DNA of 64,000 nucleotides from Bog-473 sp036489775. Its GTDB lineage: Bacteria > Actinomycetota > Acidimicrobiia > Acidimicrobiales > RAAP-2. Location of the stretch: the NCBI GenBank assembly GCA_036489775.1, contig DASXFC010000009.1, positions 62,001 to 126,000 on the forward strand. Reading direction: 5' to 3'. The first letter of the stretch is position 1. Every line of letters starts with the position of its first letter. Positions 28,004 through 34,993 of the stretch are shown in pieces. The notes below the pieces were generated by a model, which was not told the origin of the DNA, did not search any database, and saw only the letters and a program-made list of their open reading frames with translations. A program made the translations under genes and the position numbers.

Positions 28004-29844
28004 GCCTGGGTCTGCTGGAGGCGGAAATAGGTCCCCTTCTGAGCCACCAGACCGTCGTGGGTCCCCCGTTCGACGATCCGCCCCCCGTCGAGCACCAGGA
28101 TCTGATCAGCATTCCGGACGGTGGAGAGGCGGTGGGCGATCACCAGAGCGGTGCGGCCGTGCAGGGCAGCCTCGAGCGCCCCTTGCACGGCCTGCTCGGT
28201 GCGACCGTCGAGCTGGCCGGTGGCCTCGTCGAGGATGACGATGGTCGGGCGTACCAGCAACATGCGGGCAATAGCCAGCCGTTGCTTCTCTCCACCTGAG
28301 AGCCGGAAACCGCGATCGCCCACCACGGTGTCGAGCCTCAAGGGCATCGAGGCAACGGTCGCCTCGATTTGGGCGTCGGCGAGAGCTTTGTGCATCTGCT
28401 CCTCGCTGGCGTCGGGCGCCGCATATAAGAGGTTGGCCCTCAGGGTGTCGTGCCAGAGCTGCGTGTCCTGGGTCACCATCCCGATGGTGCGCTGCAGGCT
28501 GTCGAATGACACCGTTCGAAGGTCGTGGTCGTCGATCGTTACCGTGCCTTCCGATGGATCGTAGAGACGACGCAAGAGCAACGCGATCGTCGTCTTGCCG
28601 GCCCCAGTGCTCCCGACCAATGCGGTGACCGTACCCGGCTCGAGCGAGAACGAGACGTCGTGCAAAACCGGAACCGGTTGCTCGTCCACGTCGGATGCGT
28701 CGGGTTCGAGCGATGGCACCGAGACACCGGCGCGACCGGGATAGGTGAAGTCAACATGGTCGAAGACGACGCGTCCGGCCGGTCGATCGAGTTGGGTCGC
28801 GTCGTCGATCTCGCGCAAGCCAATCGGAACATCGAGCACTTCGAAGATCCGTTCGAACGAAACCAACGAGTTCATGACATCGACCGGCACGTTGCCCAAC
28901 GAGATCATCGGACCGTAGAGGCGACCAATGTACGTCGCCAGCGCGACGACAGTGCCAACCTCAAGTGTGTGGTCCGACGCCAACACACCGCCCCAACCGA
29001 ACACGACGGCGGTGAGCAGTCCCGCCATCGACAGCAGCAGTGCAAGAAATATTCGTGAGTAGGTCGACATGGTCACGGCGATGTCACGGATCTGACCCGA
29101 TGTGGTGTCGAACGCGGCAGCTTCCTCGCGCCTGCGACCGAAGAGCGTTACCAACAAAGCACCACCGACGTTGAAGCGCTCGCTCATGTGCATGCTCAGT
29201 TGTGACAGGAGCTGGAGGTTGGCCCGTGACAAACCGGCGACGCGTCGACTGGCGAAGCGTGCGAACAATGCACCGAGTGGGAGTGCAATGAGGGCGACCA
29301 GGGTGATCTCCCACGAAATGGTCAGCATCACCACCAGTGATGCGAAGACGGTGAACGCGCTGCCCACAACAACAGACAGCAAGTCACTGAAGGCTTGCTG
29401 CGCATCATTGACGTCGTTGTCCAGCCGGCTCATCAACGCGCCGGTCTGCACTCGAGTGAAGAAGGCCAGCGGGAGTCGCTGCACATGTCGGTAGACGGTG
29501 GAGCGAAGATCGAAGATGACGCCTTGGCCGATGCGGGCCGACAATCGAACGCCAATAACGCTGAGGATCTGATCGGCCAAGAGAACGAGACCGAGCAGGC
29601 AGGCCAAGAGGATGATCTCGCCCCGCCGGTGGTACTTGATGCCGTCGTCGATGATGGCTGCGATGAACAACGGGGTCGCCACCGTCGCCATGGCATCGAT
29701 GATGATCACTGCGACGAACACGGCGATGCGAGCGCGGTACGGACGCGCAAAGGTCAGGGCCCGCCGTGTGGTGCCTTTGGCCACCCGGTACTGCAAGGCA
29801 GATGGCAGATTGAAAATGCTCACGGCCCTCCCGCCGATCGGCAT
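28000..29844 (-). CDS. Lasso peptide exporter: ABC transporter with fused membrane and ATPase domains
   Basis: A 614-residue half transporter. Six membrane helices lie in residues 30-330 (MsbA/MDR type), then the ATPase with Walker A GSTGAGKTT (about 425), Q-loop VTQDTQLW, signature LSGGEKQR, Walker B ILDEAT and switch His in AHRLST. In lasso clusters (D protein) it exports the mature peptide and often gives self-immunity. The coding sequence is visibly richer in A and T at third positions than the sterol genes around it. The first in-frame ATG is given; a GTG 21 bases downstream (VSIFNL) follows a GGGAGG sequence and is an alternative. Confidence 0.88.
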   Translation of the reverse strand: MPIGGRAVSIFNLPSALQYRVAKGTTRRALTFARPYRARIAVFVAVIIIDAMATVATPLFIAAIIDDGIKYHRRGEIILLACLLGLVLLADQILSVIGVRLSARIGQGVIFDLRSTVYRHVQRLPLAFFTRVQTGALMSRLDNDVNDAQQAFSDLLSVVVGSAFTVFASLVVMLTISWEITLVALIALPLGALFARFASRRVAGLSRANLQLLSQLSMHMSERFNVGGALLVTLFGRRREEAAAFDTTSGQIRDIAVTMSTYSRIFLALLLSMAGLLTAVVFGWGGVLASDHTLEVGTVVALATYIGRLYGPMISLGNVPVDVMNSLVSFERIFEVLDVPIGLREIDDATQLDRPAGRVVFDHVDFTYPGRAGVSVPSLEPDASDVDEQPVPVLHDVSFSLEPGTVTALVGSTGAGKTTIALLLRRLYDPSEGTVTIDDHDLRTVSFDSLQRTIGMVTQDTQLWHDTLRANLLYAAPDASEEQMHKALADAQIEATVASMPLRLDTVVGDRGFRLSGGEKQRLAIARMLLVRPTIVILDEATGQLDGRTEQAVQGALEAALHGRTALVIAHRLSTVRNADQILVLDGGRIVERGTHDGLVAQKGTYFRLQQTQA

Positions 29845-29999
29845 TGAGATTGAGTGCGACGCGAAACCATACGGGCCTTCAGCAGTGCTCTCGTGCTCCC
29901 AGGGGCCCGCTGGAAATTCGAGATTCGGCGCGCGACCCCAAGCTGACTCTCAGGGAAGCCCGAAGGGAAGTGACAGCGTTCTCCCTGGTGAGAGACGAG

Positions 30000-30030
30000 T
30001 TGCACGCAGAGTGCACCGATGCGCTATACA
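30000..30030 (+). promoter_or_regulatory. Candidate promoter of the lasso precursor gene
   Basis: TTGCAC (30000-30005) and TATACA (30025-30030) are separated by 19 bases, slightly long. Transcription would begin near 30037, about 38 bases before the precursor ATG. The 230-bp gap between precursor and divergent exporter has no better match. Confidence 0.35.
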
Positions 30031-30074
30031 ACACGGCGCGGGCGGACCTCCTGGCCCGATTGAGGGAGGCTGAA

Positions 30075-30215
30075 ATGAAGGAAGCAACTGAGTACGAAGC
30101 ACCGACCCTGTCGGTCCTTGGCACCCTTTCGGACCTGACCCTGGGTTCGTCTCTGAACATTGCGGGCGATGCGCTGCTGCAAGCGGCAGCGTCCATCATC
30201 CACATCATTCCGTAG
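30075..30215 (+). CDS. Lasso peptide precursor (A), 46 aa
   Basis: The ATG follows GGGAGG by 6-8 bases. The peptide opens MKEATEYEAPTLSVLG. It shows the full lasso leader pattern: Tyr7, Pro10, Leu12, Gly16 and Thr22 (YxxPxLxxxGxxxxxT). Thr22 is the penultimate leader residue, so B2 should cut after Leu23 and free a 23-residue core, Gly24 to Pro46. The core begins GSSLNIAGD and continues ALLQAAASIIHIIP. Core Asp9 is the only acidic residue at positions 7-9, so a Gly1-Asp9 ring is predicted. The core is very hydrophobic with no aromatic residue; Ile18, Ile19, His20, Ile21 and Ile22 are the only bulky tail plugs. Upstream in-frame extension is possible but unlike lasso precursors. Divergent from the exporter and over 3 kb from B1/B2/C. 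Confidence 0.88.
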   Translation: MKEATEYEAPTLSVLGTLSDLTLGSSLNIAGDALLQAAASIIHIIP

Positions 30216-30219
30216 TCCA

Positions 30220-30239
30220 GGCGTAGCTCTCGCTACGCC
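30220..30239 (+). terminator. Stem-loop directly after the lasso precursor
   Basis: GGCGTAGC and GCTACGCC form a perfect 8-bp stem with loop TCTC, starting 5 bases after the stop. There is no T-tract. It may end, stabilise or process the short precursor mRNA. Confidence 0.5.
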
Positions 30240-30252
30240 GGCAGGATCGAAA

Positions 30253-30298
30253 TGGATCACGCGTCCCAACGCCATCGCGCTTTGGGGCGCGTGATCCA
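30253..30298. repeat. Long inverted repeat (17-bp stem)
   Basis: TGGATCACGCG at 30253-30263 pairs perfectly with CGCGTGATCCA at 30288-30298; the stem continues inwards through TCCCAA / TTGGGG with one wobble, leaving a 12-base loop (30270-30281). Strong enough to form a cruciform or an RNA hairpin on either strand. Confidence 0.75.
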
Positions 30299-30308
30299 CG
30301 TTTCCCCC

Positions 30309-30350
30309 CGCCATCGATAGCTGACGCGCGAAGCGCGTGTATCGATGGCG
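30309..30350. repeat. Second long inverted repeat
   Basis: CGCCATCGATA (30309-30319) pairs with TATCGATGGCG (30340-30350), 11 bp, and inside it ACGCGC (30324-30329) pairs with GCGCGT (30333-30338) around a GAA loop. CGCCATCG also occurs in the loop of the preceding hairpin (30270-30277). Confidence 0.75.
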
Positions 30351-30427
30351 TTGTGAGACACACTCCGTCCCTTTGCACGCTCTGTAAGGAGCAGTGAGGA
30401 AAGGCCGCGACGCGAGTCGTGTTCGAC

Positions 30428-30507
30428 GCGTCGACATGTCCATTGGCTATGTCCGCTCCGATTCCATGCGTCGACATGTCCATTGGCTATGTCCGCTCCG
30501 TTTCCAT
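30428..30507. repeat. 40-bp tandem direct repeat, two copies
   Basis: Units 30428-30467 and 30468-30507 begin GCGTCGACATGTCCATTGGC and differ at one base (ATTCCAT versus TTTCCAT at the end). They abut with no spacer, so this is not a CRISPR array. Confidence 0.9.
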
Positions 30508-30659
30508 TTGAGCCGCATCTGCGCGGTCGTCTTTTCCCTTCACGCAGGCACGAAAAGTCGTCGCTGATGTGGTGCTGACAACGGCCTGGCAACAGCGTGA
30601 GAATGGGTCGCGCTCGAAAACGTCACACGCACGACGCGCAAAAACTTCTTGCACACTGG

Positions 30660-30688
30660 TTGAAAGTCGCGTCGCGACTCTGTACAGT
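30660..30688 (+). promoter_or_regulatory. Promoter of the Ig-like protein gene with a palindromic operator in the spacer
   Basis: TTGAAA (30660-30665), exactly 17 bases, then TACAGT (30683-30688): a near-consensus sigma-70 promoter. A perfect palindrome, AGTCGCG-T-CGCGACT (30665-30679), fills the spacer, where a bound regulator would block RNA polymerase. Transcription would start near 30695. Confidence 0.6.
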
Positions 30689-30724
30689 GCCCGGAGTCCG
30701 GTTACGTAGATCTTCAGCGTTCAT

Positions 30725-33700
30725 GTGTTGAACGAAATCTCCGGTGGGGGGATTCGCATCACAGGCATATGGCGCGGAAAGGCCAAGGCGGTGCGTAGAT
30801 TTATTCGGAACATCCTGCTTCCTTTCGCGGCAGCCAGCTTGTTGAGTGGCTTCATGGTCGCGATATCCACGACGTCGTTGCCCGCAGGCGCGGCGCCATC
30901 GCAGACTGGCGGTGACGACACCTCGGCGTATCAGGCGGGATGGTCGTGGACCTACGCGCAGGTGTACACGCTCAACGATCCTGGGACTGGTTTCTTCTCG
31001 ATCCAAGAGAACGTGACCTACACGGTGCAAGGGATCGTCCAGCACACCAACTACGTGTGCCCCGCTGCCTATGACGCCGGCCTCTGCACCTCGAGCACGG
31101 CTGGTGCTACTGCTGCCGGGACCTACACCACCTACGCCGTCGGAATCAACGGCACCGTCACCGGCGGTTCGGGGACAGCCGACGGTGAGAGCGCCACCAT
31201 TACGAGCGGCACCGTCACGGGCACCGAGTACCTCGAGACCTCCAACCTGGCCACCGTCGAAGTTGACCAGACTCAGAGTGTCAAGGGAACCGTGAGTGTT
31301 GACTCCCTGACCCTGGGCCTGACCAATGACGAGGTGTACACGCCCGCACAGGTCACGCAGGACTACCGTCTCCACTCGGGCGACCAGTGGCTCGAGAACA
31401 CCGACGTGTACGACAACGGCGTGGTGAGTTACGCCGCAACGGGCCTCGTCGCTGAGAGCGGTACCGACGACATCGACACCTTCGGACCGGTCAACGCCAC
31501 TGCTACCGACACCTCGACCACGGTCAGTGACACGAGCATCTCTAGCAGCGCCCTTCCGGTCGACTCGGTCAACTACAACGACACCGTTGACAACACATCG
31601 GAGACGCGGACCTGGTCGAACACGTACCACAACCTGATCACCGACAACTACCTGACTGGCATCCCCGAAGGCACCGGCTGCACATCCAGCGCCCCGGCGG
31701 AATGCATCAACTTGACCATGAACCTGACGGCGGCCAGCGTTCCGGCACCGACCGGCGCGGCTTTGGTCAGCGAAACCCTCGGTGGTCTCACCTCCGGGCT
31801 GGCCTGTCCAGGCGCTTCGGTGACGGTCAGCGGAACATTGGCCTCGGGGACCTCGGGCACGGCGGTGAAGGTCGGTGTCGATCAATCGACGATCACCCCG
31901 AATGCGATCACCACGACGAACACGACAACTGGTGCGGGCGGCGCCTATTCGGCGACGGTGACGGCACCCACAGCGCCTGACGGTCTGAACAAGCCTGCTG
32001 TCAACGGCTCGTTCGGGGTCGAAGTCACGGCCGGGTCGGCCACCGACGTAGCGACCCTCGAGGTCGCCCCGCCCTGCGCCACCACGACGACCTACACCGG
32101 CGCCACGTCGGCTCAGGTCGGGACGTCGGCAACTGTGTCGGCCTCGCTCCTCAACGTCTTCACCGGCGCACCGGTGTCCGGCGCCACCATCGTCTTCAGT
32201 CTCAGCGGCCAGGCGGGAACGGCCTCGGCCGTGACTGGCTCCAACGGCGTGGCCTCGACCACCCTGCCGATCACCGCGACGCCCAACGTCACCCCCGCCA
32301 CACTGACGGCCAGTTTCGCCGGGAATGCAGGAACCACCGCCAGCGCGGGAACCAGTCCCTTCACGGTGAACCTCGACCCGACGGCGACGAGCATCACCCC
32401 TTCGGAGGCCTCGGCCACCATCGGTGACACGCCAACCTTCACGAGCACGGTGACGACGACAGGCCCGACCTTCGGAGCGTTGAGCGGCTCGGTGACCTTC
32501 ACCGCGGACGGCGCCCCCTTTGGCACGGCGACCCTCTCCGGTGGGTCGGCGACCAGCCCCACCCTCAATACGCTGGCACTCGGTCTGGGCGAGCACACGA
32601 TCGTGGCCACGTACAGCGGGAACACTGACTACAACACCTCGACTGTCTCCCTCTCCTTCGACGTCCACAAGCCGCTGACGGTGACGACGACGGCGTTGTC
32701 GATCACACCCGCAAGTGGCAACTCGGTATACGGACAGACGGTGACGCTCAATGCGACCGTGAGCCCAACGGTGGACAACACCAATGCGGCGGTGTCGTTC
32801 TATGCCGGCAACACTCTGCTCGGGACGCAAAACTTGAGTGGAGGGTCGCCTGACACCGCGTCAATGACGGTGTCCACGCTCGCTGTCGGGAGCTACTCGC
32901 TGACGGCCGACTACAACGGTGACAACAACGTTCAGTTCGCCCCGTCGGATTCGAACCCGGTCGCCCTCACGGTGGCCGCGGCCGGCACGACGACGGCGGT
33001 GACGCTCCAGACACCTTCGGGCACACCGGTCGCCTTCCAGCCGGTCTCGTTCGGCATCACGGTTTCGCCGCCCGTTGGGGAGAGCGCCGTCCCGACCGGG
33101 ACGGTCCAGGTTGCGATCAACGGAGTGAACTTCGGGGGCCCCCTGACCTTGGCCGGTGGGACCACGACGGTTTCGGACTCTGCTGGTCTGAGCGCGGGCT
33201 CCACCACCATCACGGCGACGTACTCGGGTGACTCTGGATTCAACGGAAGCTCGGGCAAGCTCATTCAAGCGGTCAATCAGGCCTCGACCACGACGACGTT
33301 GGTCAGTTCGACCGGGGTCTCCGGTTCAGTCGTCAACGAGGTGGTGACCCTCACCGCCAACGTGACACCACAGGAGTCGGGCAACCCGACGGGCACCGTC
33401 ACCTTCTACGCCTGCCCCACGGTGGCCCCGTGTGCCACGTCGATCGGCCAGTTGACCTTGACGGCGACGGGCGCGGCCGGAGCACAGGCTCAGCTGGAGG
33501 TTTCAAACCTGCCCGAGGGCGACAACTACATCACGGCCTCCTATGGCGGCGATACCAACTTCGGCGCCAGCGCCTCAGCGCCACCGTTCGACCAAGTGGT
33601 CAGCCCGCCACCGCCCACGGCGGCGACATCGACCACGCTGAGCGGATCGACGTCCCCGGCCAGCAGCACGCCGAACTCCTCGGTCTACGGTCAGTCGGTG

Positions 33701-34930
33701 ACCTTCACCGCCACGGTGTCGGTTGACGGCTCCCAGGATGCGGTCAATGCACCTTCTGGCACAGTCCAGTTCTTGGTGGACGGCACCGACCTCGGTGGCC
33801 CGGTCACCCTGGTCGCCGGTCCGGGTTCGCCCACCACCGGCTGGACCAGCACGGCGACGAGCTCTTCCATCTCTTCGCTGGCAGCCGGCGGTCACGCGGT
33901 GATCGCCACCTACAGCGGGCTGGGGGGCTCGGTACCACAGGCCTTTGACGGCAGTGGCGCCATCATCACCCAAGGAGTGCAGCAGGCCGCCACCACGGTG
34001 AGCGGCTCTGCAGCGCCCAACCCAGCGGCCTACGGCGCCCCGGTGACCATCACCGCACAGGTGCTGACAACGGCCCCAGGGGCCGGGGTACCGGGTGGCT
34101 CGGTCCAGTTCAGCGTGAACGGGACCGCCTTCGGAACACCGGCCACGGTGAACGCCGCTGGTGTGGCCACGAGTGGGCCTGACGCCGGCCTGCTGCCCGG
34201 CACCTACTCGGTGACCTTCGTCAGCTCGGGTGACGTGAACACCTTGTCGAGTTCGGGTTCGACCACATTCGTGGTGCAACCCATCCCGACCACAACGTTG
34301 CTCTCGGCCTCGCCGAATCCAGTCATCTTTGGATCGCCCGAAACGCTCACGGCGACCGTAAGCCACAGCACCGGACCGGGCACGCCCACCGGTACTGTGA
34401 CCTTCAAGGATGGGAGTACGACGCTGGCTGTTGAGACAGTGGCGTCCGGCGCTGCGGGTTCAGCTCTGGCGTCCTACACGACCTCGACATTGGCCACCGG
34501 GACACACACCCTGACCGCCGTGTACTCGGGCAGCCCGACCTTCGGAGGCAGCACCTCGAGTGTGGTCAGCCTGGTCGTCGGCCAGCAGGCAACTGAGGTC
34601 ACGGCCAACGCAGCCGTGCTAACGATCAACCTGGGGAACCTCTTGGCGCCGACCAACACGCTCTCGTTGAGCAACTTGACGGCCACCTTGACCACCACCT
34701 CGGGGGCACCCGTGGCTGGCCAGACCCTCACGTTCACCGCTGTTGCTTCAACGGGCGGTCCGGTGGTCTGCACTGGCGTGACCAACAGCCAGGGCGCGGC
34801 CACTTGTAGCCCATCGCTGGCGGGCACGCTGCAGGTCGACCTCAGTGGCGGGTTCACCGCGACCTACGCGGGCAACGCCTCGTACGGCGGGTCCCATGGC
34901 TCGGCTGGTCTCATCACCATCATCCTCTGA
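30725..34930 (+). CDS. Giant secreted Ig-like repeat protein 1
   Basis: A protein of up to 1401 residues. The GTG given is open, but a GTG at 30791 gives a cleaner Sec signal peptide (basic RRFIR, hydrophobic LLPFAAASLLSGFMVAI, AGA cleavage region) and is a likely alternative. An N-terminal unique domain (about 50-350) is rich in Thr, Asp and Tyr; the rest is a row of bacterial Ig-like (Big_3_5-type) domains with the recurring pattern YGxxVTxTATV...GTVxFxxG...YSGDxxF. The C-terminal module has a Cys pair (CTGVTNSQGAATC). No LPXTG or membrane anchor is seen, so it is probably secreted or held non-covalently. Role: surface adhesin or matrix, by inference. Confidence 0.85.
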   Translation: MLNEISGGGIRITGIWRGKAKAVRRFIRNILLPFAAASLLSGFMVAISTTSLPAGAAPSQTGGDDTSAYQAGWSWTYAQVYTLNDPGTGFFSIQENVTYTVQGIVQHTNYVCPAAYDAGLCTSSTAGATAAGTYTTYAVGINGTVTGGSGTADGESATITSGTVTGTEYLETSNLATVEVDQTQSVKGTVSVDSLTLGLTNDEVYTPAQVTQDYRLHSGDQWLENTDVYDNGVVSYAATGLVAESGTDDIDTFGPVNATATDTSTTVSDTSISSSALPVDSVNYNDTVDNTSETRTWSNTYHNLITDNYLTGIPEGTGCTSSAPAECINLTMNLTAASVPAPTGAALVSETLGGLTSGLACPGASVTVSGTLASGTSGTAVKVGVDQSTITPNAITTTNTTTGAGGAYSATVTAPTAPDGLNKPAVNGSFGVEVTAGSATDVATLEVAPPCATTTTYTGATSAQVGTSATVSASLLNVFTGAPVSGATIVFSLSGQAGTASAVTGSNGVASTTLPITATPNVTPATLTASFAGNAGTTASAGTSPFTVNLDPTATSITPSEASATIGDTPTFTSTVTTTGPTFGALSGSVTFTADGAPFGTATLSGGSATSPTLNTLALGLGEHTIVATYSGNTDYNTSTVSLSFDVHKPLTVTTTALSITPASGNSVYGQTVTLNATVSPTVDNTNAAVSFYAGNTLLGTQNLSGGSPDTASMTVSTLAVGSYSLTADYNGDNNVQFAPSDSNPVALTVAAAGTTTAVTLQTPSGTPVAFQPVSFGITVSPPVGESAVPTGTVQVAINGVNFGGPLTLAGGTTTVSDSAGLSAGSTTITATYSGDSGFNGSSGKLIQAVNQASTTTTLVSSTGVSGSVVNEVVTLTANVTPQESGNPTGTVTFYACPTVAPCATSIGQLTLTATGAAGAQAQLEVSNLPEGDNYITASYGGDTNFGASASAPPFDQVVSPPPPTAATSTTLSGSTSPASSTPNSSVYGQSVTFTATVSVDGSQDAVNAPSGTVQFLVDGTDLGGPVTLVAGPGSPTTGWTSTATSSSISSLAAGGHAVIATYSGLGGSVPQAFDGSGAIITQGVQQAATTVSGSAAPNPAAYGAPVTITAQVLTTAPGAGVPGGSVQFSVNGTAFGTPATVNAAGVATSGPDAGLLPGTYSVTFVSSGDVNTLSSSGSTTFVVQPIPTTTLLSASPNPVIFGSPETLTATVSHSTGPGTPTGTVTFKDGSTTLAVETVASGAAGSALASYTTSTLATGTHTLTAVYSGSPTFGGSTSSVVSLVVGQQATEVTANAAVLTINLGNLLAPTNTLSLSNLTATLTTTSGAPVAGQTLTFTAVASTGGPVVCTGVTNSQGAATCSPSLAGTLQVDLSGGFTATYAGNASYGGSHGSAGLITIIL

Positions 34931-34993
34931 GGATCACCTTGATCCGATCGACGTTCACAACGGTGCAGGAACTCTTAGAAGGAGGCGCACACA

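Larger units (their letters stand above)
30216..30724. other. Gene-free intergenic region with hairpins and a tandem repeat
   Basis: I see no credible gene here. It contains the precursor stem-loop, two long inverted repeats (30253-30298 and 30309-30350), a 40-bp tandem repeat (30428-30507), a more A/T-rich stretch (30540-30660), and the promoter of the following Ig-like protein gene. Short open frames on either strand run through the repeats and have no protein-like features. Confidence 0.7.

Noticed and set aside
29844..30215. 123-residue version of the lasso precursor
   Set aside because: The upstream extension has no ribosome-binding site and no leader features; the 46-residue form alone fits lasso precursors.
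30428..30507. CRISPR array
   Set aside because: Two abutting repeats without spacers and no cas genes nearby.
30205..30592. Short minus-strand frames in the repeat region as second precursor peptides
   Set aside because: They only read through the tandem repeat and hairpins and lack the lasso leader pattern.
30623..32830. 735-codon minus-strand frame opposite the Ig-like gene
   Set aside because: Arg/Gly-rich shadow with no signal peptide or domain; the plus-strand frame has Ig-like repeats and a promoter.
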